This document shows, piece after piece, positions 44,881 through 57,240 of a DNA stretch of 64,000 nucleotides. Made by a program: the position numbers and the translations under genes. The first letter of the stretch is position 1; every line of letters begins with the position of its first letter. Under the pieces are notes generated by a model that was given only the letters and a program-made list of their open reading frames with translations, ran no database searches and had not been told where the DNA came from. Origin of the DNA: Notamacropus eugenii (taxonomy: Eukaryota > Chordata > Mammalia > Diprotodontia > Macropodidae); contig NC_092872.1 of assembly GCF_028372415.1 (NCBI RefSeq), positions 13,413,479 to 13,477,478 on the forward strand. The letters run 5' to 3'.

Positions 44881-46243
44881 AACAACAACTTCCCATGTAT
44901 AAAGCCAAACAGTTTAATCTTATTGAATCCCTTGTGATTTTCTCTTTTACATTTACCTTTTTAAATGCTTCTTTTGAGTCTTGTATTTGATTGTCAACTT
45001 TTTTATTCATCTTCCAGTTTTGGGTGAATCCAAGGTGGGGTCATCTGGGGAGATGCATGGAGATAGTTCTCCTGGCTTACACTCTAGTCTTTACCCAAGA
45101 AAGTCTCCAGCTCCCCTAGAGTGGCAAGTGCTGGCATTCCTCTCTGTCCTGGAACTGTGACCCAGAACTGGGCATGAGCTATACAGTTCCCAATCAGAAC
45201 CAGTTGGACCCAGTGCCAGCACTGTGTCTTGTAATCACTTTCTGATCAGTTATCCAATCCCCTCACCTTCTCTGGGCTGAAAGTTCCTGAAGCTGCAGGT
45301 GTCACAGACACTTCCAAGGCCGATAGCTGGTGTTGCAGTTTCATGTACTCTGAACAGGCCCCTACTCTGGCATCATGCACGTCTCCTGCCAAACTCCTAA
45401 GTTGTCTGAGGCTAGAAAAATGTCTCACCTTGACCTTTTGTTGAGTCTGCACTCCAGAATTGATTTGAGGTTTTATTTTAAAATTGCTTTTATGGGAATT
45501 TTGGGAGTGTTCATCTGGGTTGTTGCCTCTGCTCTACTATCTTGCCACCCACCTTCCTTCTTAGAGTATAATACTTGTAATACTTATGTACTATATGCTA
45601 TAGAGTATAGTACTATGGACAGTCATCATCTCCTGTGTTAAAGCAAATTGCTTATAAAAAGTTCTCAAGCACTTGCCTGTTTCATCTGTAAAATGGGACA
45701 ATCATCCCTGCTCTGCCTAAGTGCACAGGATCTCATAGGTTATTTGGTTCAATCTACACCCTCCCCCCTTTACAGCATTGTTGACAAGCAGGTATCTATC
45801 CTCCATTTGAAGACATTCCTTGGTGGGAACTCCTTATCTATAAGACAACCAATGCTGCTTTGAGGTAGTAATTATTTCTAGAAGGTTTTTCTTTCCATCT
45901 AGCCCAGATCCTCCTTTCTATAACTTCTCCAAATTGACATGGAGAGTCAAGGACAGCAAGTCTAATCTCTCATGACCACCCTTCAGATCACTGAAGACAG
46001 GGATCCCATTCCCTGCATGCTTTTTCCTCTTCAGACTAAAATTCTCCATTCTTTCAGCTAGTTCTCATTTGCCTTAGTCTCTCCTGCCCTCACCATCCTG
46101 CTTATCCTGCTCTGAACTAATGGCCAGGATCAAGTGAGATCATGTGAAGCTACTTCAGAAAGGACAAAGAAATCAAGTTACTCTATTTTCAAAGGACGAA
46201 TGAAAAGAGGCAGAAAACCCAGGCTGGGTTCCAAAATGAAGTC

Positions 46244-46249
46244 TTTATT
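46244..46249 (-). terminator. CATH: polyadenylation signal AATAAA, copy C
   Basis: The gene strand reads GCAAATAAAGAC, about 215 nt after the stop codon, at the same relative place as in B and D. Confidence 0.75.
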
Positions 46250-46463
46250 TGCTTATGAATGCAAGAAAGGCTATGAGCATTTATCCAGCACCAGTGTTTT
46301 CTCATTGAATTGTCACAACAACCCTACGAGGTAGGTGCCGATATTCTCTCTATTTCACATTTGAGAGCAGTGAGATACCTGTGTATCTCACTTAAGTGAC
46401 TTGTCCAGGACTGCACAGTTAGTAAGTGTCTGAGGACATATTGGAATTCGGGTTTTCGTAACA

Positions 46464-46622
46464 TCAGGCGCAGTACCGTCTATTGGTTATTCTCAGAAGT
46501 AGAGAACAATTCTCATTGTTCTTTTTAAGAATTGCAGAAACACCCTTTTTAATAGCTTCATTTACAATTGCCATCATGACATTTTCCAGTAATTCAGGGA
46601 TCCCTCTTTTGGCTCGGACAGC
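46464..46622 (-). pseudogene. CATH: copy C exon 4, open mature-peptide exon
   Basis: Acceptor TTTATCCTGCAG intact, then AVRAKR and 46 further codons (GIPELLENVM, AIKKGVSAILKKN, ending NRRYCA) to TGA at 46464-46466. This is eight residues longer than the B and D versions because the frame reads on into the MIR-derived sequence. Two cysteines and a net charge of about +3. The exon is open, but its upstream exons are broken. Confidence 0.85.
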
Positions 46623-46974
46623 CTGCAGGATAAAGCAGAGAGAAGTTTAGTATTTTGGGAATAATGATAATAATTCCCATTTCCCTAGTTTTACAAACCT
46701 AGTTAGGTAAGTAATAATACTAATGTCCCTTTTTCCCAGATGAGCAAACTGGCGTGGAGGAGTAAGTCACCTGTTTAGAGTCACAGAGCTAATAAGCATC
46801 TAAAGTAGGACTTGAACCCAAGTCTTTTGACTCCCAGACCAAGGTTTCCATTGTCCTTCTGTGGAAATTACTCTTTGGTGAACTTGTAGTTGGAATTTTC
46901 AGTACTGGAACCTCTAAGGATTCTTCCATTCCTAGAATAGTTGGCTCTCTGTCTCTGTCATATCATCTTTCTCA

Positions 46975-47580
46975 ATTATATGTAAGTTTTTTTAAGCACT
47001 TGTTTTTTAAGACTTTGAACTCCAAATTCTCTCCCTGCCTCCCTTTTCTACCCCCTCCTTGAGACAATAAGTACTTTGATACTGATTATGAATGCAAAGC
47101 CATGCAAAACTTATTTCTATATTAGCCACAAAGCAAAAGAAGATAGAGCAAAAAAAAAAAAATCCAACCCCCAAAATGAAAAAACATAGCCGAGAAAAAT
47201 AAAGTAAGAAGATATGTTTGATCCGCATTCAGACTCCCTCAGTTCTTTCTCTGGAAATGGATAGCATTTTCCATTCCAAATCCTTCAGAGCTGTTTTGGA
47301 TAACTGTACTTCCCGGAAGAGCTAAGTCATTCACTGTTGATCTTCTTATTATATTGCTGTTAGCATGTACAATGATCTCCTAACACTGCTCATTTCACTT
47401 TTCATCAGTTCGTAGAAATCTTCCCAGGTTTTTCTGAAACTGTCTTGCTCATCATTCTTATAGCACAGTAGTATTGCATTACGTTCATATGCTATCACTT
47501 GTTCAGCCATTCCTCAATTGATGGGCATCCCCTCAATACTGATTCTTTGCCACCACAAAAAGCTATTTTAGGGACTCTCT
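46975..47580 (-). mobile_element. L1 3' end in intron 3 of copy C
   Basis: Ortholog of the element at 20635-21215 in copy B, at the same intron position, so it was present before B and C duplicated. An L2 tail follows at 47625-47725. Confidence 0.75.
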
Positions 47581-48240
47581 TTTGGCCCTTTCTCAAGCCC
47601 TTCTATCATCTTGTGGTTTTGTTCCCCTTCCAAAGTGTAAACTCCATGAGAGCAGCGACTCTGTCTAATCAAGATTTTCTAACTCTACTGTCTTGTACTC
47701 CATTCTTTAACAAATGTTTGTGGTATTAGGTTGTACTCTATACTTCAAGACAGTTCAAATGTTTCTTCTCCCCTAAACTTCCCAGCCCACACCTCTGTTT
47801 TCCTTCTTTGGACTGCTATGTATTTCATCTGTAGCATTCTTTCAACCCTTCCTATATCCTGGCTACATATTCCTGAGATTTGGTGCAAGAAATTATTTGG
47901 TCCTCATTTGACAGAGGAGGAAACTGAGGGCTTAGAAAAAGTTAAATGACTTGCCCAAAGTGATCCAGGAAATCTGTGGCAGAGGTGGGAATCAAACCCA
48001 TGTCTTTGGGCTATAAATCTAACGTTCTTGCCACCAAACCACACTTGTTAATTGGTTATTACAGCTGCTGGTGTGAGCATTTTCCCAATTGCCCCTTCCT
48101 TAATTGGCTGCTCTGCTTGATGCTCTAGGGCAAGTAATAGTATCAGGGATCACTTGCCACAGCCACCCATCTGACCCTCACATTTGCTTCTTCCCAATTG
48201 ATGGCTGTGATTATTCCCTGACAATATTTCTCCTTTTGCA

Positions 48241-48258
48241 GAGAGAGATGGGGAGGGA

Positions 48259-48354
<96 letters not shown>

Positions 48355-48490
48355 GAGACAGAGAGACAGAGAGACAGAGAGAGAGCGAGAGAGAGAGAGA
48401 GAGAGAGAGAAGAGGACTGGAGGAGGGTGAGTGAGGGGGGAAGAAGGGATGGGGAAATGGGGAGGGATGGAGAGGGAGAGAGAGGCAAAG
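48241..48490. repeat. (GA)n microsatellite filling intron 2 of copy C
   Basis: Nearly pure purine on the plus strand, hence (CT)n on the gene strand directly before exon 3. In copy C this occupies most of a 330-bp intron. Copy B has two such tracts in a 917-bp intron. Confidence 0.95.
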
Positions 48491-48563
48491 ATGTGAGTTT
48501 AGAGGGAGAGCAGGGGAAGCAGACAGGGGGCTTGAAAGGATGGAGGAGACATGTGGCTCTTAC

Positions 48564-48660
48564 TCCACTTGTTTTGCAGGCATCTGTGCTATTCTGTCGT
48601 CTGGCCGTCGGTCTCTTTCACAGTGAAATTCAGATGGTCGGACTCTCTGGATGTGGTAGT
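48564..48660 (-). pseudogene. CATH: copy C exon 2 with TAG and lost cysteine
   Basis: Acceptor ATATCTAG, donor GA|GTAAGA. It encodes TTTSRESDHLNFTVKETDGQ, then TTE and a TAG. The NFTVKET motif is closer to the mammalian consensus than copy B, but Cys is Gly and 11 bp are missing. Confidence 0.88.
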
Positions 48661-50501
48661 CTAGATATCAGGAGAACAATTCAAGGCATTTGTCGCCTCT
48701 CTCCAAGTTCCTCTTTAACTCTCACTACTGTGTAGTAGGGAGGGGGTAGGTACTCAATCTGCTCTATTGAGAAGCTCACTAAAATGTGTACTATGGGACC
48801 GAGGTTCTAATGTCTGCTCTGTCTCTTCATATGTTTAAGACCTTCAACAAGTCACAGAAACAGATTTAGAAGTGTCCTCAGAGGTGATTTAAGCCAAACT
48901 AAAGAGAAGTGTCTTCTGCAACCTCCCTGACCAGTGGTCAGTCTGCCTCTGCTTGAAGATTTCCAGAGGTGGGCAACTTTACCACCCAGTTTTTCCTCAC
49001 TTACTCTTTTCTGTATTTTCATATCCTTGTCTACAAATGGAAGGAGGGTATAACACTAAGAGTTCCTGTTTTCTGTAAATTTGGGTCCAGCTGTGGCTGA
49101 GGTTGGCAGTGGGGTGGCATCCTCCAGGCACAGGTCCTCTAATCCAGGCATTGAAGCTGCTCAGGCTGAGGTTGTGGGGTTGGGGTGGGGATCACCAGAC
49201 ACTGAAGCCCACCTTTCTGCCAGGCCCAAGGCTCTGAGGCTGTGGGAGCGTAGAGCCCTGTATGGGATGAAGGCCCCTCCAAACTACCCAGGGGAGGGGG
49301 CAGGTTGTAGACAGAATGAGCCCCTTAGGGAAGTGAGAACTGTCTGTAATCTCTACCAGCACTTAGCATGGCGCCTAACTCATGGTGCTGAGTAAACGTT
49401 TCTTGGTTTGAACTTCCTGGGTAGTAACTGAAGGGAACATATCTTAAAAAGTCCGAAGTATCTGCCCCAAATCATATTACCAGTCATTACTGGAGTAGGG
49501 ACTAGAATGTGCCATTGGGAAGTATGCTAATAGAGGCCACTGGAGAAGGGCCCATAACCACCTTCCACTTTCTATGATTTGCTACTTTCCCATCCTGAGA
49601 TGGATAATCATGGAATTAAGTGGTATCCACCAGGCAGCTGCTATGTAGGAGAAAGATCACTATGCCCTGAGGGAAGAGTAAATCTTGGGACTTCCCCATA
49701 ACCTCTGAATATCCACAGTCTTGGCCTCAGCTTTCTCGTCTGTAAGAGGAAAGCCTCAGATTAGAAGATCTCTGAGGTTGCTTCTAGCTCTACCCTCTGA
49801 GTCACCAAATTTCTAGTCAGGAGACCTGGGTTCAGATGTTGGATCTCTTCTTTACTACCTGCATGATCACTGAGTACTTTACTTATCCCATCTGTAAAAC
49901 AGGGGTCGCGATCCCAGCCATTGCCCCATCTCTAAGGGGCTGGATTAGGACGCAGGTAAATGCAAGGTTTCATTTCAACAGAGAGACACTATTGAAAAAA
50001 GTAAGTTTTTTCCTATTCCCAGGTCAGGGATTCTGTCTCCTTTCACTTTCTCATCCATTTTAGTTCAGTGAATTGGTCAGTGACTTTGGAATCTGAGGAC
50101 CTGGGGTTTACATCCCACCCGTGACACTTATCTGAGTGACCCAAAGTATCATTTGAGCTTTCTGTGCCTCAGTTTCCTTGTCTGTAACATAAAGGAGATC
50201 GGACTAGAGCAAGAGTTGTGTCTCACAGACCCCTTTGACTGTCCAGTGAAGCCTCTGGACTCCTGAGAATAGTATTTTTAAATGCATAACATAAGCTACA
50301 TGGAATTACAAAGGAAATCAAACCTCAGTGAACATAAATATTTTTTTCATTCAAGTTCACAGCCTCCCCGAAACCTATCCATAGACCACCCTCACCTACA
50401 AGAATCCCTTTCAGGTCCCCTCTGTCTCTAGACCTGTGATCTCTCTGTCAGAGCCCAGTTCCTAGTTCCTGTTCCCCTTCTTGTTCCTCCCAAGTACTCA
50501 C

Positions 50502-50681
50502 CTTGTGAGACTGGGGCTCAGCTGCAGTTACCCCAAAGGAATTTGTCTCGTTAGTCTCCTCACTGAAATAGGTGACTGCACTTGTCAGGTCATTGACATA
50601 AGTCAGTTCATGGTTATTAGCAGCTTTAACCTCAATCAGCCCCAGAAGAAGCAGAGGAAGCACAATCCTGAAGTCTGCCAT
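50502..50681 (-). pseudogene. CATH: copy C exon 1 (intact signal peptide exon)
   Basis: 60 open codons with the same length, start and donor as copy B exon 1. It encodes a signal peptide of about 20 residues followed by ANNHELTYVNDLTSAV, then TYFSEETNETNS. Confidence 0.9.
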
Positions 50682-50721
50682 TTTGCTTCTTTGGTCAATA
50701 ACCTTCCTTTCACTAGGACCT

Positions 50722-50729
50722 TATTTATA
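50722..50729 (-). promoter_or_regulatory. CATH: TATA box, copy C
   Basis: TATAAATA on the gene strand, 48 nt upstream of the ATG exactly as in copy B. Confidence 0.75.
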
Positions 50730-50919
50730 TCCCTAGAAATTTTGACCTGGGGAATGGACTTGGGCCACTCACAGAGATTAACCAATGCCACTTGTTTCCC
50801 TCTAAGCCACTTCAAGGAGGCATTCAAGATGCTTGAGGCTGTCAACAATTCACAGGAGCAGATTCCTATCTCCTAGAATGAGATATAATTATGTTGGCAG
50901 AAGAGTTGGATTATAGGAT

Positions 50920-52365
50920 CATAGATTTAAATCTGAAATAGACCTCACAGGTCATTAAGTCCACCACTCATTCTTTTTGCAGATGAATAAGCTGAGACTT
51001 GGAGAGGCCAAGAGACTTGCTCAAGAATACATTGGTAGGAAATAGTAGAAACAGGTTTAAAATCCAAGTCCTTCAAGCCCAGTGGTTTTCCCATTGTATC
51101 ACTATACTGTTTGCTTTCATTTGCTAGATCATTGGTGTCAGCCCCAAGTAAGAAACAGATTACTATGGCCTGGTAACAATCTCTGCCTACCGCATATTGA
51201 GTTAGAAAAACATATAATAATATTAACTATGTTGCAGTATATTGGTATTTATTTTTTTAAGTGTTTACCATTTATACTTTAATATGGTTTCCCTAGCACT
51301 GATGTTGGCTGCATTGGACTTCTGTTATAGATCCATAGATAATCTTCCATTTAAATGGGGAAGGAACCTTCCAAGTCATCCAAACCAACTCCTTTTTACA
51401 CTGGAGACCAATGAGAGCCATAGAGGGTGAATGACTTGCCCAAGGTTGAACAGGTAATAAGATGCAGAGCCTGGATTTGACATTGTTTTCTTCCTTTTCT
51501 CCCCACACTGAGTAGAAAGATTGACAGAGGAATGGAAAGCATCTCTGAACTTAAAAACATCTCTGCTCTCAGTGGCTGAACATAGAAGTATTTACATCAG
51601 AAAACAACATTTGTATAAAGTGAGGTGTACAAATACAAGTTTTGGTTTGGGGAGAAGGTGCATTAGCAGTGTGATTTGGGAAAGGCTTCATACCTTGAGA
51701 AGACAGCAGGGATTTGGAGTCAGAGAGGAAGGACCTGGGTTCTAATTCAGATGCTGTAAGTTAGTAGTTATATAACCTTGGGCAAATCATTGATCCTTCC
51801 TGTGCCTCAGTTTACTTATCTAAACAGAAAAATTGTGGTAGTCTTCTGATTCCAAATCCTCCTGCTTTTCTACCAGACCACTCTACTTCTTAAGGTATGA
51901 GATCTTTCATAATGAAATTAGCATTTATAACAGCATTTTACTGTGCTTGAAGATTTGCCAAAAACTTCTTAAATATTATGTCATCTTACTGTCATAACAA
52001 CCCTATGAAGAAGGCACTATTATTTTCCTCATTTTATAGATGAGGAAACTGAGGCTGGCAGAGGTTAAGCAACTTGCTCAGGGTCTCACAGCTAGTAAGT
52101 ATCTGAGACCAGATTTTTAATTGAGTCTTATTGGCTCCAGGTCTATAGTGCTCTCTTTTCCAAACTGCTTCGTATTTAACTATTTTGTACATATTTGTAG
52201 TTCTTCCTCCTGTGCTTACGCTGCATATATTCATATAGTTATTTGTATCTCTTCCCATTGGAATGGAAGCTCATTTGGAGTTTCATTCTTTGAAGGTGGA
52301 TCACCAGTGCCCAGCCCAAGGCCTGACACATAGTAGACACCATCAATAGCTGTTGATTGATTGAT
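50920..52365. mobile_element. cluster of MIR-type, hAT-like and L2 relics upstream of copy C
   Basis: The order matches unit B: antisense MIR-type at 50920-51110, hAT-like fragment at 51128-51310, MIR-type at 51320-51480, MIR-type at 51900-52140 ('atagatgaggaaactgaggc'), L2 tail at 52250-52365 ('cagtgcccagcccaaggcct'). Confidence 0.55.
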
Positions 52366-52499
52366 TGAAGAAAACCAGGCTCAGAGAGCTTAGATCATTT
52401 GCTCAAGATTTCACACCTGTCACAGGCAGTCTTCTTGATTCATCCATAGTATTCATGGCATAGTTTCTGGGCTGAGACAGAAAGTAGTCCACTCTGATG

Positions 52500-53670
52500 G
52501 AAGTTTGAGTGAGTAATTAGAGAGAAGGTTGAAAGTAGAAAGTGACCTAGGACTTAAGTGATCAGGACTATGCGGATAGTGGGTGGTGGCGGAGCAGGGG
52601 ATATGGTGTCTTCCAGTCAACCTCCTAGAAGAGGGAGGGTTGGAGGCTCCAGGTGCCTGATTAGTCCCCCAGTTTCTCTCCTTTCCGTATGACTGGGACA
52701 ACTAATTTGGTAGTTTTAGGTCCAGAGATGAGATAATTCTCAAAGTTTCCAGCTTCCTACTCTGTCTTGGAGGATATGTACAGCTTTCATTAGATTCTTT
52801 TGGAAAGTTATGTAAGAAAGGCAAAAGTGACAAGATTTGTCAATAGATTGGATAAGGGGGATGAGAGAGTGCATGAAGCCTCAGTTCTAAGCCTGGGCGA
52901 CTGGGACAATGGTGGTGACCTTGACAATAACAGGGATGTTGAGAAGATAGGAGGGTTTTGGGGAAAAATAACGAATTCAGTTGTGGATATGCTTCATTTA
53001 AGATGTCTAGCTGACATCCAATTTGAGATGTCTAATAAACTGTTGGAGATGTGACACTGGAGGTAATGGAGAGAGAAAAAACTTGGAAGTCAAAAATGTA
53101 AAAAAATGAATGTTGCAAATCATCTTTACAAGTAGTTGGGGGGAAAAGAAAATATTATTTTAAAGAAGACTTACAATGTGTGATCACAGTCTCTCAGAGA
53201 CAATCCCCTAAGATTTTCTCTGCCATCAAGAACTCTGGTCCCATGATTCCCTTTACTGACTGTGTGAGAGATTTCCCCATTACATAACTTTGATTTCAGG
53301 ATTAGAGAGACCCCACAGACAGTGTGAGGAAGGTGGCATCTTGGAGACTTGATGTATCCTTATTGCTAGAACTATGGACTGAGGGAAGGGCAGGAGAAGT
53401 GAGAGCTGTCATTGTTTTTAAATGCAAGTGGCATAGGAGAGTAGTTTGGTGACACTAATATAGTCCTTGTTATAGAAACACCTGACAAATTGTAGTACCA
53501 CCTGAATTACCTGTGTGTGCCAATTAGAGCTAGGCAACTGAATTGACCTTTTGCAAACCCTGGGTAAGACTGCAGGGCCTCCAAGAGTGCCACTGACAAC
53601 CACAATGTGTCCCTACTCTTCTCCATGTCCCGATTTTTACGCCATGTCTTCCACACTAAGATTGTTACTC
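52500..53670. other. upstream flank of unit C, no gene
   Basis: Homologous to 26880-27480 and 40330-41690. No exon, RNA gene or new repeat recognised. Confidence 0.5.
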
Positions 53671-54795
53671 CCACTATTTCACCAACCCTCAACTACTTAT
53701 TAGAACAGAGAAGTATGTGATTGTGTGTGTCCGTGTGTTTGTGCCCTGTAGAGCATCTCCTGATACTTCTGAATCAATAACAAAGGGCATGTCAAAAGGC
53801 ACACAGACTCCTGAAGGACATGGAATCAATGAAGTCACCATAGAGAACAAATATATTGAGACATTCAAAGCAGTCTTGTGTTTTGTCTCCTGGACTCATG
53901 GAAGCATGGAAGATCTTCAGTAGCCTCTTTGTCCAGCCCCTACTAAGAATGAGGGAGCCTGAGGGATGCTCATTATCTCCTGAGTGATCCTATCAGAGGA
54001 AGACAAGCAGTTACAGTCTAAAGCCCCATTTTGTGCCAGAGGGGAGTTGGATTATCAGCTTGCTGCTGATTTCCTACAAGTTCCACCTACTCCAAGAAAT
54101 CAACACCAATCTTTAAGATCAGCTGTCTCTCTCCCTCCCTGCAAGACCTGCTCCTGCCTGATACAGATAAGAACCCTATGAAATTCATCAGATTTTTTCT
54201 AGTTTTGACATTCCTCCTTCCATCAAGTCCCAATGAAACTGCCTTGTTTCCATTCTCTTTGACTGTCCACCTTCACTGGATTTCCCCTCAAGAGAGCTGG
54301 CTTTCTTTACTTTCTCCCTGTTGATTCCTATCTTGTTGTGCTTAACGCTTTCTCTACTGGACTTTGGGATTCCTGAACTTAATCAACCTATATGAAGACA
54401 ATTAATGATATGAATGAGGTTCTGAGGTTGGAAGGAAATTCTCTCCCTCAAATTTGGGATTTGTTTGTTACTTTTGTTGTCTGTTGTAGATGCCTGGCTA
54501 ACCTGAGATTCCCTAGAGGTGTATTTGGCTCACAGGCAGTAGTGATGGTTTGAGGAAATTGTGGACTTGACTCCCTGAAACTGAAACAAAACTGAGCCAT
54601 TTCTGTCAAGAAATTAGCATGGGGATAACACTCCAGTTTGAAGTAAATTACTTACTGTGTAGTCTCTTGAGTGTGAATCTCTCCCTGGCAGGTTAAAGGG
54701 ATATTTGGTAGCCTTTTTGGTGTGTCTCCATATCCTTTGTTTTCTTTTTCTTTTTTCCCTTATCAACCCTTTAAAAAGTCTATTTGTAAATTTAA
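53671..54795. repeat. duplicated segment, left copy
   Basis: It pairs with 57241-58345 as a direct repeat of about 1.1 kb. The two differ at only a few positions per hundred by eye, far closer than either is to unit A (16370-16930) or unit B (27450-27880). Confidence 0.85.
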
Positions 54796-54861
54796 GGTAG
54801 GTAGTGAAGCAGATTAAGCCCTGGGCCTGGAGTCAAGAAGACAAATTTTGCCTCAGACAGG

Positions 54862-56150
54862 TTGAAGTTTCCATCTGGAAAGAAAAGGCCGAGGGGACAA
54901 TTCTAGTCTCAATCTAGAATGGGGTCCTCTTGGCCCAATTTCCCCTTTGTATTACTGTAAAAAGTATTGTTTCCCACCTGACTATTCCTGAGTCTGGCTA
55001 TGAAACAGATATTGCATGATTGGAGAATTTCACTCTTATCTGAATTCAGTCAAGGATGTTTTATCCTGTCATATTTTATATGTCACAGGTACTTGCTTTT
55101 TTCCTTCTATAGCAAATTTCTGTGATCAGAACAAGTAGTTAGCAAACGTGATTCATTTTGCGTAATCTAACTGATAAGTCAAGTATTATTTTTATCTAGA
55201 ATTAGAATATGTGAAGAAATGTATGTAAACTACTTAAGATTCACCATAAGATGTTCCTATTATTTAATACGATTTAAAAAGCGGTAGTATTTTTCTGTGA
55301 TCAGTCTCTTACTGTTACCAATGTGAAATTCCATTACAACACCTTTTTGACTAAAACATTTTGTGGTATCTAGTAATTCTGCAATAACTAAGAATTTAAT
55401 TTGTTATAATACTTTGGGAATTCATATTACTTTAAGGACATTTTTATACTAATTTTAATGAATTTCAATTTGAAAGATTTATTTTTTTCTTTAAGGTGAA
55501 AAAAGAGCTATCATTTTTGAAGTCTTCTACTAATTTTCTTTATAAAAGCTTAGTGACACTTAACATTGGTATAAATTTTAAACTGTTTTAAAAGAAAGGG
55601 AAATATTTTCAGACAAAATGTTTTTTAAAAATCTTTCTTGTAAGGCCTACTAAATTTTCATTTACAAGATAATATATTGCTAAATTAATGTAATGATCTA
55701 TAAAGCAGAAGAGATCTTGCTGCTTTGATCTGAATTTGTAGTCATTCCATGGCTTAAACAAGAGCTAAAATTAGTGTTTGAACTTACCATAGCTAAGAGA
55801 CTTAATTTCTAAAGTTTCTTTTCCAGAATGAATATAATTAGAGGATTCACAAGTTTGCGAAACAAGGATGTCTATTTATTCAGTGGTGAGGCTCAAGTTA
55901 GCACTCACTTTGCTTTAAGGCAGTACAGTTAAGCTAGTGAAGCGTAACAATCTGTGAACTATTTTGTCTATGATAGAAATGTAAAGGAAAGTGAAGTAGT
56001 TTTAAAAACGGGTTCAAAAGATTTGGAAAAATAAAGGTTTGATCGAAAATATGAAAGGCAGATAAGAAGGTTTGGGACAAATGAGGCCGTTCAAGCCCCT
56101 CCTGTCTCTGAATAGCCACTAAGGATGTTGAAGGTGTGAGGAAATTTGGC
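54862..56150. other. AT-rich stretch of unknown origin
   Basis: About 1.3 kb of AT-rich DNA with no SINE, L1, MIR or microsatellite landmark, inserted in the SINE that stops at 54861. It is not duplicated in any other unit of the window and has no open frame of note. It leads directly into the retroviral env tail at about 56150, so it may be the internal part of that element or DNA it picked up. Confidence 0.5.
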
Positions 56151-57240
56151 AGTATTCTCACAACTGACCCCACTTCTAGTCATTTTCTCCCTACTCCTCT
56201 TTGGTCCTTGTTTGTTTAATCTCTTTGCCAGATTTGCATCTTCTAGGTTCGGTACCCTCCACTTGCAGATGACAGCTCAGGTTGGGTACCATCCACTGTT
56301 CAAGAACATTACTCATGACCATCTGAGCCCAGAATCGTACTGGTTACAGACCAAACCCCTCGAATGGCAGGACCTTGTGAGGCAGAGACAGTCTACACCC
56401 TCTCTCAATATGAAGCAGTTAGAAGCTGAGACCTTTGTTTTTTACCCCAAAAGATTTTGGGTCTGGTCTGTTTAAGGGGGGAATGATGGGGCACTTGAGT
56501 GCATGTACTTGGACCCCAATTCTAAAATCACATTTCTCTTTAAAAATCACATTTCTCCCTAATCTCTCAGGTAGTTTCTCATCAGCCCGAGGACACAGGC
56601 TCCTCTAGCACCAATTGTTATCCCCCATCCTGCTATAGCAGCCAGCTGCACCTATAGAACTTACTAGTTTGAACCAGCTGTGTACTGGCTGAACTGGCTC
56701 ATAATGACATTTGTTACTCACTGATCAATCATATGTATCCTCAACTTAGACATGCATGTACTTCCTTACATTTATCTTGCCTAACAAGACATTGATGAGA
56801 GTAACCTGGCATTCCTTAGTCAGTCCTGACCATTAGTTGACTTAGTGATGGTTCAAGCCTAAAACCACACCTCCATGTATCCCCATCTTGGGCTCTTTCC
56901 CAGTGAACTCTGGATAAAATAGGTGCATAGTAGAAACCAAAAGTTCATGTTCTTTTGAGAACTAATCACTCCTTAACCACTCTCTAATCCTCTCCTGAAT
57001 CACCTAATTAGTATATTTGGCATATGTTTTACTATGGAATATCCTATATAACCTTTACCTGTACCCCTCTAAGGCTGCTGGTTCCCTAAGGACTCTTTTT
57101 CTCTGAAAAGTGTAATAAATATTAACCTTGACCTCAAAAATGCTTCAGTCCACGAATTCATTCCAGGCAACCTGTCCCTATACTCCAGTCTTTGTGGAGG
57201 GGTCTCACCCCCCTCTCCTCCCCACTTCCACCCCTCATCA
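56150..57240 (+). mobile_element. ERV1 (gammaretrovirus-like) fragment: env tail and 3' LTR
   Basis: 56150-56478 encodes the end of a gammaretrovirus-type transmembrane envelope protein. A membrane span with LLLFGPCLFNLFARF is seen, where gammaretroviral Env has LLLLxFGPCILNRLVQF. A classic polypurine tract (aaggggggaatg) follows, and then an LTR from 56484 (TGATGGGGCAC) to about 57240 (CCCTCATCA) with a TATA motif (ctatataacc) and AATAAA. It is the same LTR family as 17356-18428. No 5' LTR, gag or pol is present, so it is a broken remnant. Confidence 0.8.

Larger units (their letters stand above)
46228..50681 (-). pseudogene. CATH: cathelicidin copy C, four exons, several lesions
   Basis: Same plan as copy B: exon 1 at 50502-50681 (60 codons, GTGAGT donor), exon 2 at 48564-48660, exon 3 at about 48155-48235, exon 4 at 46464-46622. 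Exon 1 is intact (MADFRIVLPLLLLGLIEVKA, then AVTYFSEETNE). Exon 2 is 97 bp instead of 108. It has lost the first cathelin cysteine (Gly codon) and contains an in-frame TAG after GQTTE. Exon 3 has TGCAA in place of the TGCAG acceptor, although an AG three bases on keeps phase. Its last cysteine codon reads Trp, and the GTAAGT donor has collapsed to GCAAGT through a 12-bp loss. Exon 4 by contrast is open with a clean acceptor. The TATA box and AATAAA are kept. The gene cannot make a normal cathelin precursor. Confidence 0.88.
43840..54860. repeat. CATH: tandem unit C of the cathelicidin array
   Basis: In order: antisense SINE (43840-44058), L1 fragment with SINE pieces (44060-45555), CR1/L3-like relic (45720-46120), exons 4-1 (46464-50681), upstream flank (50700-54795) and a SINE stub cut at about 54861. 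Confidence 0.75.

Noticed and set aside
56146-56475. Open frame of 109 codons considered as a host membrane protein
   Set aside because: The sequence matches the end of gammaretroviral Env and is followed by a polypurine tract and LTR, so it is part of an ERV fossil.
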